Notes: a model not told the origin generated them from the sequence alone. A stretch of DNA of 64,000 nt from Algoriphagus formosus (GCF_002807035.1 NZ_NIUC01000002.1:1083267-1147266); one strand, 5' to 3'. Shown: positions 27,332 to 36,682, counted from the stretch's first letter. Program-made: numbers and translations.

Positions 27332-28395
27332 AGCCATTTTTATCTTTTTGCCTTTTACTTTTTTTCCATTCGACCTTTGCTCAGGAAACTTCAAAAAGCA
27401 GCCTTAAATGGAACCTATCCGGATTTTTGGATGTCTACTACGGCTATGATTTTGTGGATCAAATGGGTCAGGAAAACAGGCTTCCATTTTTATACAATCA
27501 TACCAACCAAAACCGGCTTGGAATCAACCTAGCCTTGGTTACAATCAGTGCACAAACGGATTTCTTTCGGGCTAATTTGGGAATTCAGCAGGGAACCTAT
27601 GCCCGGGATAATTATGCGAATGAACCCGAACTTTTTCAGTGGATTCACCAGGCAAATATCGGTGTGGCTCTGGACAAGGATAGAAAGTTTTGGATAGATG
27701 CGGGAGTACTTCCTTCTCACATTGGCTTTGAAAATGCTGTATCGACAGAAAACCTGTCTTTATCTCGATCGATCATTGCAGAAAACAGTCCCTACTTTGA
27801 AACAGGCGTACAGCTAAGCTGGCAAAAAGATGAGCGCTGGTACTTTGCTTTTTTATATCTGAATGGCTGGCAGCGGATCCGAGCCATTCCAGGGAGAAAT
27901 AGACCTTCTTTTGGCACTCAAGCCACTTATACTCCCACCGAAAACATCAAATTGAATTGGAGCACATTCATAGGAACTGATCAACCCTTGGAAGCTGAAA
28001 CGATGTTGTACTTCACTAATTTCTATGGGGATTTTAAGCTTGGCGGAGGCTGGCGACTAATCGCCGGTCTGGATGGTGGCAGGAGAACCCTGGCTTTTGA
28101 TTTTGATCGAAACTGGTGGGGGATGTCTGCGATTCTGCAGCGACGCTTTTCCGAAAAATTTGCCTCTGCTTTTCGGTTCGAATATTACAATGATCCTTTC
28201 CAGGCAATCGCGACCAGTCTAATTGATCAAGGTATCCAAACGAGTGGAATTTCTTTGAATGGAGATTGGAGGCTGGGAAAAGTGGCTACTTTCCGGTTGG
28301 AAGGTCGCTGGTTGACCGGGCCGGTATTGGGTATTGACAGCGGTAATTCCGATAATTACTTTCTTCTTGGGTCTTTCGCTTTTTCTTTCAATTAA
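27328..28395 (+). CDS. Porin-like outer membrane beta-barrel protein
   Basis: 355 residues with a signal peptide (residues 1-18, ending STFAQ). The body resembles the Bacteroidota barrel group often named porin or BBP2: LSGFLDVYYGYDF, FRANLGIQQGTYA, DAGVLPSHIGFENA, ENSPYFETGVQLSW. It ends in LLGSFAFSFN with a terminal aromatic-type strand. It likely forms a solute channel; the substrate is unknown. ATGA overlap with the MscS gene implies joint expression, linking membrane tension and outer membrane flux only by inference. Confidence 0.85.
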   Translation: MKPFLSFCLLLFFHSTFAQETSKSSLKWNLSGFLDVYYGYDFVDQMGQENRLPFLYNHTNQNRLGINLALVTISAQTDFFRANLGIQQGTYARDNYANEPELFQWIHQANIGVALDKDRKFWIDAGVLPSHIGFENAVSTENLSLSRSIIAENSPYFETGVQLSWQKDERWYFAFLYLNGWQRIRAIPGRNRPSFGTQATYTPTENIKLNWSTFIGTDQPLEAETMLYFTNFYGDFKLGGGWRLIAGLDGGRRTLAFDFDRNWWGMSAILQRRFSEKFASAFRFEYYNDPFQAIATSLIDQGIQTSGISLNGDWRLGKVATFRLEGRWLTGPVLGIDSGNSDNYFLLGSFAFSFN

Positions 28396-28404
28396 CTTAA
28401 GCCA

Positions 28405-28788
28405 ATGGTCTATGATATTTTAATGTACCTGCACTTAGCCACCGTAGTTCCATGTGTATTTATGGGTGCTTATTTATTATTCGCCAGGAAAGGTGGACTT
28501 TTTCATCGAAAGTTGGGTGCCATTTACATGGTCTTGATGGTTATCACTGCGATTCTGGCTTTGTTTATGGAGGCACGTGTTGGACCCGTTTTTCTAGGAC
28601 ATTTTGGTTGGATTCACCTTTTCTGCTTTCTGGTGCTATGGACTGTACCGACAGCTTTCTTAGCCATTCGAAAAGGAAAAGTAAAAAGCCATCAGCGTAA
28701 AATGGTGTTGCTGTACATCGGTGCAATTTTGATCGCTGGAGGGTTTACCTTTTCGCCTGGAAGATTCCTTCACGAGCTCTTTTTCTAA
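28405..28788 (+). CDS. DUF2306-type four-helix membrane protein
   Basis: 127 residues with four hydrophobic helices. Conserved-looking histidines are in YLHLATVVPCVFMGAYLL, GLFHRKLGAIYMV, WIHLF and KSHQRKMVLLY, as in the DUF2306 family, which is suspected to bind haem. Function is unknown. It follows the porin gene by 9 nt and its stop overlaps the convergent photolyase gene by 4 nt. Confidence 0.78.
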   Translation: MVYDILMYLHLATVVPCVFMGAYLLFARKGGLFHRKLGAIYMVLMVITAILALFMEARVGPVFLGHFGWIHLFCFLVLWTVPTAFLAIRKGKVKSHQRKMVLLYIGAILIAGGFTFSPGRFLHELFF

Positions 28789-30314
28789 AGCTCATTAATA
28801 TTGGAAAGATAGCTCTCCGCCTGATCGAGTATTTCCTGCTTGTTTTTGAGTTTATCAAGTGTCCGGTAGGCCATTCCGATTCGAGGATTCTTCTCTAATT
28901 TCTCTCGATTTCTTTCATAAAAATGCCAATACAGGCTATTGAATGGACAGGATTTGTCCCCCACTTTTTCTTTGGGACTGTAGGCACAATGATCACAGTA
29001 ATTGCCTTGTTTTTTAATGTAATTGGCAGAGGAAACATACGGCTTGGTGCCAACGATTCCACCATCTGCAAATTGACTCATGCCCCGAGTATTGGTGATC
29101 TCCACCCACTCAATCGCATCGATGTAAATACCCAAATACCACTGATCAATCTCATCGGGATGGATTCCGGCAAGCAGTGCAAAGTTACCAGTAACCATCA
29201 AGCGCTGAATATGATGTGCATAGGCCAAATCAAGCGATTGACCGATGGCCTCCGAAAGACACTTCATTTTGGTCTTTCCGGTCCAAAACCAGTCTGGAAG
29301 CTTACGATCATGCCCGAAGAAATTCATCTCTGCATAATCGGGCATTTTGGCCCAATAAACCCCACGCATATACTCCCGCCAACCGATGATTTGGCGGATA
29401 AAACCCTCTACTTGGGAAATGGAAATCTTATCTCGATGACCCTCCCAATATTCTTCCACTGTTTGCACGACCTCAAGGGGAGAAAGCATTTTGCTGTTCA
29501 TCGCAAAACTTAACCTGGAATGGAATAAAAAGGCATCCCAGGTTGACAAAGCATCCTGATAATCGCCGAAATGAATCAGTAGTTTTTTGCAGAAATAGTC
29601 CAAAACCTCTAGGCATTCCTTTCTGCTCGTGGGCCATGGGAAATTTTCAGCATCTACCTTCCCGATGGTTTTCACACCGGATTTTTCAATCACTTCCAAT
29701 AGTCCCGAAAGATCCTTTGAATGCGTTTTGGGTTTTTTCAAAAGCTTAGAATCCTTGAGAGCAGAGCGATTTTCGTGGTCAAAGTTCCATTTTCCCTCCA
29801 CAGGTTCCTTACCATCCATAAGGATGTCATATTTTTTTCGCATCTCCCGATAGAATGACTCCATCAGGTAGGTTTTCTTTCCTTTGAAAAACTCTTCCAA
29901 AAATGTCCTTTTGGTGAGAAAATGCTCTGAATCGACCGAATCGGTAGAAATTTTCAGGTTTTCGCAAATTGAGCGCAATTGCTCGTCGAGGCGGTATTCA
30001 TCAGGCAGTTGGTATTCAAACTTTTCGATCCCTTCATCATCCACAAGCTGTTGAATCAATTTTTCTAGATCCTGAGGATTTTTCGGATCATCTAATTTGA
30101 AATAGCGCATTTGATGGCCCTGACTTTCGATTTCGGAAGCAAAATTCCGCATCGAGTCAAAAAAGGCCAAGACTTTTTGAACGTGGTGATTTACATAATC
30201 CGTCTCCTGTCGCATCTCGGCCATGAGGTAAATGTGATCATCACTTTTCTTCTCAAACCAAGAATGCGATTGATTCAATTGATCTCCAAGAATTAAGCGT
30301 AGCGTTTTTGGCAT
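28785..30314 (-). CDS. phrB: Iron-sulfur photolyase/cryptochrome (FeS-BCP, PhrB-like)
   Basis: 509 residues, the size of prokaryotic (6-4) photolyases. The N-terminal part is the photolyase-related Rossmann domain (LRLILGDQLNQSHSW). The C-terminal FAD domain has RQIIGWREYMRGVYW and HHIQRLMVTGNFALLAGI. Four cysteines in KMKCLSE, YCDHCAY and KSCPFN are spaced 88, 3 and 13 residues apart, the same spacing as the 4Fe-4S ligands of Agrobacterium PhrB. It should repair (6-4) photoproducts in blue light. The start lies next to the terminator of the upstream gene. Confidence 0.93.
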   Translation of the reverse strand: MPKTLRLILGDQLNQSHSWFEKKSDDHIYLMAEMRQETDYVNHHVQKVLAFFDSMRNFASEIESQGHQMRYFKLDDPKNPQDLEKLIQQLVDDEGIEKFEYQLPDEYRLDEQLRSICENLKISTDSVDSEHFLTKRTFLEEFFKGKKTYLMESFYREMRKKYDILMDGKEPVEGKWNFDHENRSALKDSKLLKKPKTHSKDLSGLLEVIEKSGVKTIGKVDAENFPWPTSRKECLEVLDYFCKKLLIHFGDYQDALSTWDAFLFHSRLSFAMNSKMLSPLEVVQTVEEYWEGHRDKISISQVEGFIRQIIGWREYMRGVYWAKMPDYAEMNFFGHDRKLPDWFWTGKTKMKCLSEAIGQSLDLAYAHHIQRLMVTGNFALLAGIHPDEIDQWYLGIYIDAIEWVEITNTRGMSQFADGGIVGTKPYVSSANYIKKQGNYCDHCAYSPKEKVGDKSCPFNSLYWHFYERNREKLEKNPRIGMAYRTLDKLKNKQEILDQAESYLSNINEL

Positions 30315-30348
30315 AAAAAAAGGGCTTTATGATAATTAAAGCCCTTTT
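30315..30348 (-). terminator. Intrinsic terminator of the PorP/SprF gene
   Basis: 12-bp perfect arms (30318-30329 and 30337-30348), 7-nt loop, and seven T on the leftward strand. Confidence 0.88.
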
Positions 30349-30372
30349 AACCAACCATTGTTTATGAGAAAC

Positions 30373-31542
30373 TTAATATTTGAAGCAAGGCATGGAGGAC
30401 TTTCGACCTGCACCTTTGGCATTACCTGCAAGGAAACTATATCGAATAGAAATTTCGTGAGCACCACCGGTATTTGCATTGCCCAATGATGAAAGTGTAA
30501 AGTCATGACTATAACCCACATCCAATCCTCCACCTAGCGAAATACCTACCAATGCGATGACTGCTTCATTATTTGGAAGAGCGCTTTGTCCAACAGGGAT
30601 TCCTCGATACCAAACTCCAAGAACTAATGGCTGGATATTTACTTGTGTTCCTAGATCAAGCTGCGTGAAGGGTCCTTGATTCTTGTAATTGAAAGCAAAA
30701 GTCAACTCTCTCGTTCCTGTTCGCTGATTGAAAAACTGTCGAGAATTTCCTCCTGAAAGATCAAATTTGACTCCACCGTGAGCAGAAAGTTTGAGCGGCA
30801 ACTCGCTGATTTCTCCCTCGATGAATGAAATGTTTGGCTGGGTTACATGGTGTGCAGAAGCTCCAAACCAAATATTTTCATTGTGGAAAAGCATTCCGAA
30901 GCTATAGTCCACAAACTGATGACGCATATCTTCTCCTAGGTTTTCACCCGAAAAATCACCAATTGCACCTGTTTGATCATCTATCTGACTACCAAAAATC
31001 ATATCGCCGAAATAGGCATCTCGATCTTGGTAGCTTACCTGACCACCTACACGAAGAAAGGAACGGAAGCCTAAGCGAGCACGGTAAGAATAAGCAGCAC
31101 CAATTTCCGTAATGCTTAAATTGGCCATGCTTTGATCAGACTGGTTGAATATCAAACCCACTCCACTATTTGCTCCAAAAATATAATGATCAATATAGGC
31201 AGAATACGAATTGAAGGACTGATCCAATCCTGGCCACTGGTTTCGATAATTGACACCAATCTGAGTCATCTCAGTAGATCCGGCCATAGCTGGATTGAGG
31301 TAGAGTGGATTAGCATAGAACTGAGAATACTGCACATCCTGGGCATGAAGGCTCAGGCTGACAATACATAAGGCGATCAACAAATAAAGCCTTCGTAATA
31401 ATCTTTGCTGATTATGATGAGGCTTGAGGTTTTCTACTTGAAGAGATTCAAATGCAAACTCAGCCAAGCCATCAGATTTGATTACCCCATCCTGAAAAGG
31501 AGCGGAAATCGATAATTGATATGGTAGCCGTGTGTTTTTCAC
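30373..31542 (-). CDS. PorP/SprF family type IX secretion membrane protein
   Basis: 389 residues. PorP/SprF proteins are outer membrane barrels that help anchor or secrete type IX substrates. The family signature follows the signal: DVQYSQFYANPLYLNPAMAGS, GVNYRNQWPGL, YSAYIDHYIFG and a C-terminal HEISIRYSFLAG. Oddly, about 45 residues precede the hydrophobic signal (LYLLIALCIVSLSLHAQ), with no internal ATG or GTG to shorten it. The gene has a long AT-rich leader that is duplicated upstream of the next gene to the right. Confidence 0.9.
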   Translation of the reverse strand: MKNTRLPYQLSISAPFQDGVIKSDGLAEFAFESLQVENLKPHHNQQRLLRRLYLLIALCIVSLSLHAQDVQYSQFYANPLYLNPAMAGSTEMTQIGVNYRNQWPGLDQSFNSYSAYIDHYIFGANSGVGLIFNQSDQSMANLSITEIGAAYSYRARLGFRSFLRVGGQVSYQDRDAYFGDMIFGSQIDDQTGAIGDFSGENLGEDMRHQFVDYSFGMLFHNENIWFGASAHHVTQPNISFIEGEISELPLKLSAHGGVKFDLSGGNSRQFFNQRTGTRELTFAFNYKNQGPFTQLDLGTQVNIQPLVLGVWYRGIPVGQSALPNNEAVIALVGISLGGGLDVGYSHDFTLSSLGNANTGGAHEISIRYSFLAGNAKGAGRKSSMPCFKY

Positions 31543-31573
31543 TTTTGAAGAATTTCAGGATGGTGTTTTTGAT

Positions 31574-31872
31574 TTATGAATCGAATATTTTGTATTTCAT
31601 TTTTTAGAATATTATTTTATGTAAATCATATACAGCAAAATGATATTCTATTAATTGCCTTGTTCGATTTAAATATATGTACATTATTCTTTAAAACAAG
31701 CATTTTCAATTGGCTCGAAAAAATGAAATGCAGCTAAAAATTGTCTTATTTTTCTTCAAATTATACCATTATCAAAAAAGGTCATAAATGAAACTTTTTT
31801 CTGGATATGAAATGAAATTGTCTTGAAAATCAGGCTTAAAAAAAATTTGAATTTTTTTAAAAAAAATAATTT
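31574..31872 (-). repeat. Duplicated leader, copy before the PorP/SprF gene
   Basis: Homologous to 34378-34684. The core 31731-31802 matches 34535-34606 at 70 of 72 positions. A hairpin-forming block at 31605-31650 matches 34409-34454 at 42 of 46. Order and spacing of blocks are the same in both copies, oriented leftward towards the respective start codon. Probably a shared promoter or untranslated leader for co-regulated surface genes. Confidence 0.85.
31605..31650 (-). promoter_or_regulatory. Conserved hairpin in the leader, copy 1
   Basis: 14-nt outer arms, TAGAATATTATTTT against AAAATGATATTCTA (one G-U pair), and a shorter TGTA/TACA inner pairing. It is conserved in the second leader, with changes in the central part only. 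Confidence 0.6.
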
Positions 31873-32243
31873 GGAAACAGCCTAACAGTCAGAAAATCAT
31901 TTGATTTACTGTATATTATAAAATTTTTCGGCCCGTCTGGAATCTTACTTTATAGAAGAAATCACCTCAAAAAATTGTAAGAGCCCCGAATAAATGAGAA
32001 TCAGTTTTTAATCAGCTGTATCATTTACTTAAATGCTTTCTTCAAAAAAATATCGAAAGCATAAATTGTGTAGGAAAGAGCTAGTAAGTATTTAGGCTTT
32101 GACCATCTTGAATGAATAGAACAAGCGCGAAAAAATATTAACCTATTTATCCAGGATGGGAGCCAATAGCTTTGCAATAGCTGGAGGGGATAAAGTTCAA
32201 AAGCTATCTAGAGCCTGAGAAATACTCCAACTGAAAATTATCA

Positions 32244-32275
32244 AAGCAAGAGAAAAGGAAACTCTTCTCTTACTC
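32244..32275 (-). terminator. Probable terminator of the surface protein gene
   Basis: About 10-bp stem (32245-32254 with 32265-32274, one mismatch) directly after the stop; the leftward tail is only moderately T-rich. Confidence 0.5.
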
Positions 32276-32279
32276 TGAT

Positions 32280-34346
32280 TTATCGGATTAGGGTGACTCC
32301 TCCTGTTTTCTCCTTTTGGTTGGAGTCTTGGTCGGTATAGGTGATTCGATAGAGGTAGTTCCCAGCAGGTAGGAGTTGACCTTTATAGGTACCGTCCCAT
32401 CCTTTGCTTTCCGGGGAATTGGTGAAGAACATTTTCTCTCCCCAAGTATTGAAAATCTCCAGAGTGAAGGAATTGATATTCTTAATTTTAGGGATGAAGG
32501 TATCGTTTAGCCCATCTCCGTTTGGAGTAAAGGCGTTTGGAATCACTACCTGCGCTTCAGCGGTAATTACCTGAACACTGCTCACCTCATTGGTGGAGCA
32601 ACCAAAGATATCATAACCGGTAAGTTTCACTTCGTATGTCCCTGGGTCTTGGTAAACGTGGATTGGATCTTTTTCTGTGGAAGAAACACCGTCTCCAAAG
32701 CTCCATTCCCACGCGATTATCTCTGGACTTATTTGACTCTCAAAAAGGATTTCTTCATCAATAAATACCTCAGGCTCTGTGGTAATTTGAAGCTTTCTGT
32801 ACTGAAAGTCTAATCTTCCACTTTGATTGATTTGAGAAGGAAAATCAAGAACTGCAGAAACATTTGAACTACAACCCGTGGCGTCAGTTACGGTCACTTC
32901 CACGACACCAGCTTGGAAATAGTTGATTTCTCGAGTGTTCTTTTCCCCTGAACTCCAAGAAATCGTGAAAGGCTCCTTGCCTCCTGTGATGGAAACCCAG
33001 GCATGACCGGTGACACTTCCTTGCTCACAGTTCACATCTAGTGCAGATTCTATTCGAGCAGTGACAGCTTCAGATTGAGATACACTATAACTTCCGCTAA
33101 TAGCACATCCCGACTCATCAGTTATGCTTACTTCATAAGTACCGGCAGCTAAACCTGTTCGGTTCAATTCACCAGATACTCCATCTGCCCATGTCACGGT
33201 GACTTGGCCCTTGCCTCCTTTATGAGCGATTTTTATTGCTCCGTCTGCTTCGCCGGTACAGCTTTGATTTGTAATCTCAATTAGATCCAGGCTCAAAGCA
33301 GATTCAGCTTTCAATTCTACTTGCTGATCTATAAAACAACCAGAAGCATCGACAATTCTAGCAGAATAAATTCCCGCGGGAAGGTTTTTCAATTCCGCTC
33401 CACTGGCCCCATTATTCCAAGTAATCGTATAAGGCGCAGTACCACCAATTACATTTAGATCGATTGTACCATTGGAATCAGAAGAGCAACTTGGATTGAT
33501 TACTTCTGCTTCTACTTCCATGGACTTGGGCTCTTCCACTTTGTAAGAAGCCTGCATGGTACATCCTCCTTGATCCTGAATAAGTACTTCGTATACTCCA
33601 GCAGATACATTTGAAAGATCCTTTGACTTTACCCCATTACTCCATGTATAAGTGTATGGTGCTTGTCCGCCAGAAACATTCAAGGTAATAGACCCATCAT
33701 TTTTACCTGCACAGCTTGCATCAACAACCGATTCAGTAACCTGCATCCCAGCCTCCTTTGAGTTGATTTGAAAACTCATAGACACATCACAATTGTATCT
33801 ATCGGCTACTGTCACTATATAAGTTCCTGGCTTCAAGTCATTAGCCTCCCAAGAATCCTGAAGACCATGGCTCCAAGTCACTTTATATGGCTCACCACGA
33901 CCGATTTTGACGGAAATCTTCGCTGAGCCATCAGCAGAAGAACCGCAAGATGCGTCAGTTTTTTCGACTGGATTGAGGATGAAAGGAAATGGAGGCTGTA
34001 CCACTATATTTTCAATGTGCTTCAATCCTTGAGAATCTGTAATCTCAACTGTGTATGTTCCGGCAAAGAGGTTACCTCTGTTTTGAGTTGTTTCTTTAGT
34101 GTTCCATAGGAAAGTATAAGGAGGTACTCCTCCAGTCACGTCCAATATGATAGAACCTTTTTCACTGTGTGAACATAGAGCAAGCTTTCCACTTACATCG
34201 ACTTGGATTCCGTTAAAACTCAAGATCCGGTCATTCTCGGATTTTGGAATTTCAAAGGCATATTGTCCAAGGGCGGTGGAAACCACGACTAAGCTCAAGA
34301 GGAGAGCTAGTGTTAGGAAATGATATGTGGTTTTAAAGCTTTTCAA
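32280..34346 (-). CDS. SprB-repeat/PKD protein with gliding-motility C-terminal sorting domain
   Basis: 688 residues. Signal peptide (1-27), then at least five SprB-type repeats. Each has GGxxPYTxxW(S/N)xG followed by LxxGxYxVxVxDxxGC, between residues ~60 and 500. A PKD domain follows (AWEWSFGDGVSSTEKDPIHVYQ split near 545-565). The C-terminal CHU_C/type B sorting domain has IPNAFTPNGDGLNDTF and ends LYRITYTDQDSN...GGVTLIR. It is therefore an exported, surface-attached adhesin-like substrate of type IX secretion, a typical neighbour of PorP/SprF genes. Confidence 0.93.
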   Translation of the reverse strand: MKSFKTTYHFLTLALLLSLVVVSTALGQYAFEIPKSENDRILSFNGIQVDVSGKLALCSHSEKGSIILDVTGGVPPYTFLWNTKETTQNRGNLFAGTYTVEITDSQGLKHIENIVVQPPFPFILNPVEKTDASCGSSADGSAKISVKIGRGEPYKVTWSHGLQDSWEANDLKPGTYIVTVADRYNCDVSMSFQINSKEAGMQVTESVVDASCAGKNDGSITLNVSGGQAPYTYTWSNGVKSKDLSNVSAGVYEVLIQDQGGCTMQASYKVEEPKSMEVEAEVINPSCSSDSNGTIDLNVIGGTAPYTITWNNGASGAELKNLPAGIYSARIVDASGCFIDQQVELKAESALSLDLIEITNQSCTGEADGAIKIAHKGGKGQVTVTWADGVSGELNRTGLAAGTYEVSITDESGCAISGSYSVSQSEAVTARIESALDVNCEQGSVTGHAWVSITGGKEPFTISWSSGEKNTREINYFQAGVVEVTVTDATGCSSNVSAVLDFPSQINQSGRLDFQYRKLQITTEPEVFIDEEILFESQISPEIIAWEWSFGDGVSSTEKDPIHVYQDPGTYEVKLTGYDIFGCSTNEVSSVQVITAEAQVVIPNAFTPNGDGLNDTFIPKIKNINSFTLEIFNTWGEKMFFTNSPESKGWDGTYKGQLLPAGNYLYRITYTDQDSNQKEKTGGVTLIR

Positions 34347-34377
34347 TTAATGTAGATTTCAACAGGTCTATTTTGCC

Positions 34378-34684
34378 TTATGAATTGATATTTCTGTATT
34401 TCAAATTTTAGAATATTATTTTTTGTATATCGAATACAGCAAAATGATATTCTAAATATTCTTCTATTCGATGGAAATTTATATCATTTATTCTTTTGAA
34501 CAAGTGATTTTTATCATGGCCAGTAAATCAAATCCAGCTAAAAATTGTCTTATTTTTCTTCAAATTGTACCATTATCAAAAAAGGTCATAAATGAAGCTT
34601 TTTTCTAGTGATAAAATGTAAAAGCGCTGAAAATCAAGGGTGAAAAAAATTTTAAAATTTTTTCAATTTTTTTTGAAAAATGAC
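34378..34684 (-). repeat. Duplicated leader, copy before the SprB-repeat gene
   Basis: Counterpart of 31574-31872. On the leftward strand the order is an A/T-run block, the 72-nt core (34535-34606), a variable stretch, the hairpin block (34409-34454) and a conserved TATGAAT-containing end 32 nt before the start codon. Confidence 0.85.
34409..34454 (-). promoter_or_regulatory. Conserved hairpin in the leader, copy 2
   Basis: Same 14-nt outer arms as copy 1, with an inner TGTAT/ATACA pairing that is longer here. Confidence 0.6.
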
Positions 34685-34760
34685 ACTACTGACTGATAAA
34701 CAAGGCCTTTCAAAGGAGATTCATAGAAATACATCCCATATCAGAAAAAGTAAAAACCAC

Positions 34761-34789
34761 AAAAAAACCTCTTCCATATGGAAGAGGTT
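34761..34789 (-). terminator. Intrinsic terminator of pheS
   Basis: Perfect 24-bp palindrome (34766-34789) followed by a T-run on the leftward strand. Confidence 0.9.
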
Positions 34790-34811
34790 CTTGATAATTT
34801 GAAATGCTACA

Positions 34812-35840
34812 TTAAAGTAGGGGTCTGAATTGCCTCAGGAACCTTACATCGTTTTCAGTGAAAAGCCGAAGATCCTTGATTTGATACTTCAACATGGCAA
34901 TCCGCTCGATTCCCATACCAAAGGCAAAGCCGGTATATTTTTTCGAATCGATTCCGCAGTTTTCCAAAACGTTAGGATCAACCATGCCGGAGCCGCCGAT
35001 TTCGACCCAACCAGTACCCTTGCAGACATTGCAACCTTTGCCTCCACAAAGCAGACAAGAAATATCAATTTCTGCACTAGGTTCTGTGAAAGGGAAATAG
35101 GATGGTCTGAACCGAACTTTTGTCCCTTTTCCAAACATCTCCTTGGCAAAGTGATAAAGCGTGTTTTTCAGATCAGAGAAACCTACATTCTCATCTACGT
35201 ACAAACCCTCGACTTGATGGAAAATACAATGTGCTCGAGCAGAGATGGCTTCATTGCGATACACTCTCCCCGGAGAAAGCGTACGAATCGGTGGCTTTTG
35301 ATTTTCCATCACCCGCACCTGCACGGAGGAAGTATGAGTTCGCAGCGCGATATCCGGGTTTTTTTCGATGAAAAAGGTATCCTGCATTTCCCTTGCCGGA
35401 TGGTTCTCCGGGAAATTCAGCGCGGTGAAGTTATGCCAATCGTCTTCGATTTCAGGACCTTCCGAAAGGTTGAAACCGATACGTTCGAAAATCTCAATTA
35501 TTCGTTGTCTTGTAGCCGTAAGTGGATGAATTCCCCCTACGGATTGATTAGAGGGCGGCAAGGTAAGATCCAAATCAGCAGACTTAGACTTTTTTGAGGA
35601 CTCATTGACCCGATCTATAAGCTCCTGAAATTTTGCTTCAGCCGCCTGCTTGACCCCGTTGATCAGCTGCCCATATTCGCGCTTCTTTTCATTAGGGATT
35701 TTGCCCATTTCAGCAAAAAGTTCGCCCACGACGCTTTTCTTGGAAATGAATTTCATCCGAAAAGCTTCCAGTTCTTCTTTATTCTTGGCTCTAGCCTGAG
35801 CTATCGCTTCTTTGATGGCTACTATTTTGTCCTGATTCAT
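34812..35840 (-). CDS. pheS: Phenylalanyl-tRNA synthetase alpha subunit
   Basis: 342 residues, full length. It charges tRNA-Phe as the catalytic subunit of an alpha2beta2 enzyme. The N-terminal coiled-coil (1-90) is followed by [22 protein letters not shown], class II motif 2 ([21 protein letters not shown] split) and motif 3 [31 protein letters not shown] cysteine cluster sits before motif 3. No pheT is adjacent; in this phylum the subunits are often apart. Single gene with its own terminator. Confidence 0.97.
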   Translation of the reverse strand: MNQDKIVAIKEAIAQARAKNKEELEAFRMKFISKKSVVGELFAEMGKIPNEKKREYGQLINGVKQAAEAKFQELIDRVNESSKKSKSADLDLTLPPSNQSVGGIHPLTATRQRIIEIFERIGFNLSEGPEIEDDWHNFTALNFPENHPAREMQDTFFIEKNPDIALRTHTSSVQVRVMENQKPPIRTLSPGRVYRNEAISARAHCIFHQVEGLYVDENVGFSDLKNTLYHFAKEMFGKGTKVRFRPSYFPFTEPSAEIDISCLLCGGKGCNVCKGTGWVEIGGSGMVDPNVLENCGIDSKKYTGFAFGMGIERIAMLKYQIKDLRLFTENDVRFLRQFRPLL

Positions 35841-36030
35841 GGAAATTTATTCTAAAGGCACAAAGCTACAATTTTTAGCTTTTTGAGCAGAATTCAAGGT
35901 AATTCATTTTTAACATCTTCCGAATTGCGGGAATATTCTTTCGCTTATTTCAAAAAAATCTCCTCCTCATCGATCCAAAAGATTTACGGGCCTCGTAATT
36001 CCTTCCAAATCAAAAAAAACATCATCAATT

Positions 36031-36591
36031 ATGAAAAATTTCTTAAAAACAGCGCTTTTAGCATTTGTATTCCTCAGTGCAAACTTGGCTTTTGCTCAAA
36101 TGGAAAAAACCGTCGAAGTAGGCGGAGCCCCTATGTACCCTTCTAAAAATATCGTGGAAAATGCAGTGAACTCTGCTGATCACACCACGCTTGTGGCAGC
36201 CGTAAAAGCTGCCGGACTGGTAGAAACATTACAGGGAAAAGGACCATTCACCGTATTTGCTCCTGAAAATTCAGCTTTTGAAAAGCTACCTTCTGGAACG
36301 GTAGAAACCTTACTAAAGCCAGAAAACAAGGGCCAATTGACAGCTGTCTTGACCTATCATGTAGTAGCTGGAAAGATGGGATCAAAAGATATCGCTGCGG
36401 CAATCAAAAAAGGAAATGGAAAAGCGGTATTGACTACCGTGCAAGGAGGTACCCTGACTGCTTGGATGAAAGGTAAAGATCTGTACATCACCGATGAAAA
36501 TGGTGGGCAGTCCAAAGTAACGATCGCAGACGTGTGGCAGTCAAATGGAGTAATCCATTCTGTAGACAGCGTTGTCCTACCAAAAATGTAA
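36031..36591 (+). CDS. Secreted fasciclin-domain protein
   Basis: 186 residues: signal peptide (1-23, ending LAFAQ) and one FAS1 domain. H1 is in HTTLVAAVKAAGLVETLQGKG, then FTVFAPENSAFEKLP, VLTYHVVAGKM and NGVIHSVDSVVLP. FAS1 domains mediate adhesion or interactions at the cell surface. It is monocistronic, with a terminator 24 nt downstream. Confidence 0.93.
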   Translation: MKNFLKTALLAFVFLSANLAFAQMEKTVEVGGAPMYPSKNIVENAVNSADHTTLVAAVKAAGLVETLQGKGPFTVFAPENSAFEKLPSGTVETLLKPENKGQLTAVLTYHVVAGKMGSKDIAAAIKKGNGKAVLTTVQGGTLTAWMKGKDLYITDENGGQSKVTIADVWQSNGVIHSVDSVVLPKM

Positions 36592-36614
36592 TAGGTTGTA
36601 GTTGATTTGGTTGT

Positions 36615-36653
36615 AAAGTCCGATTGGGATGTTCTCAGTCGGACTTTTTTATT
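36615..36653 (+). terminator. Intrinsic terminator after the fasciclin gene
   Basis: 9-bp perfect stem AAAGTCCGA/TCGGACTTT, 15-nt loop, T-run. Confidence 0.85.
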
Positions 36654-36682
36654 TGATTGAATCATAAGTTCTTTTTGGGCAC

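Larger units (their letters stand above)
31543..32279. other. 737-nt AT-rich intergenic region
   Basis: Part 31574-31872 is one copy of a duplicated leader (see next entries). The rest (31873-32243) is AT-rich with no supported gene. 32244-32275 holds the probable terminator of the gene at 32280-34346. Confidence 0.7.
34347..34811. other. 465-nt AT-rich intergenic region
   Basis: Contains the second duplicated leader (34378-34684) and, at the right end, the pheS terminator (34761-34789). No gene is supported. Confidence 0.7.

Noticed and set aside
28923..29513. 196-codon rightward frame opposite the photolyase gene
   Set aside because: Antisense shadow of a well-supported gene; no family resemblance or promoter.
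34830..35597. 255-codon rightward frame opposite pheS
   Set aside because: Antisense to conserved pheS motifs; long only because of codon bias in the true gene.
35883..36146. Rightward frame of 87 codons before and over the fasciclin gene
   Set aside because: Overlaps the signal peptide region of a clear gene in another frame and has no recognisable features.
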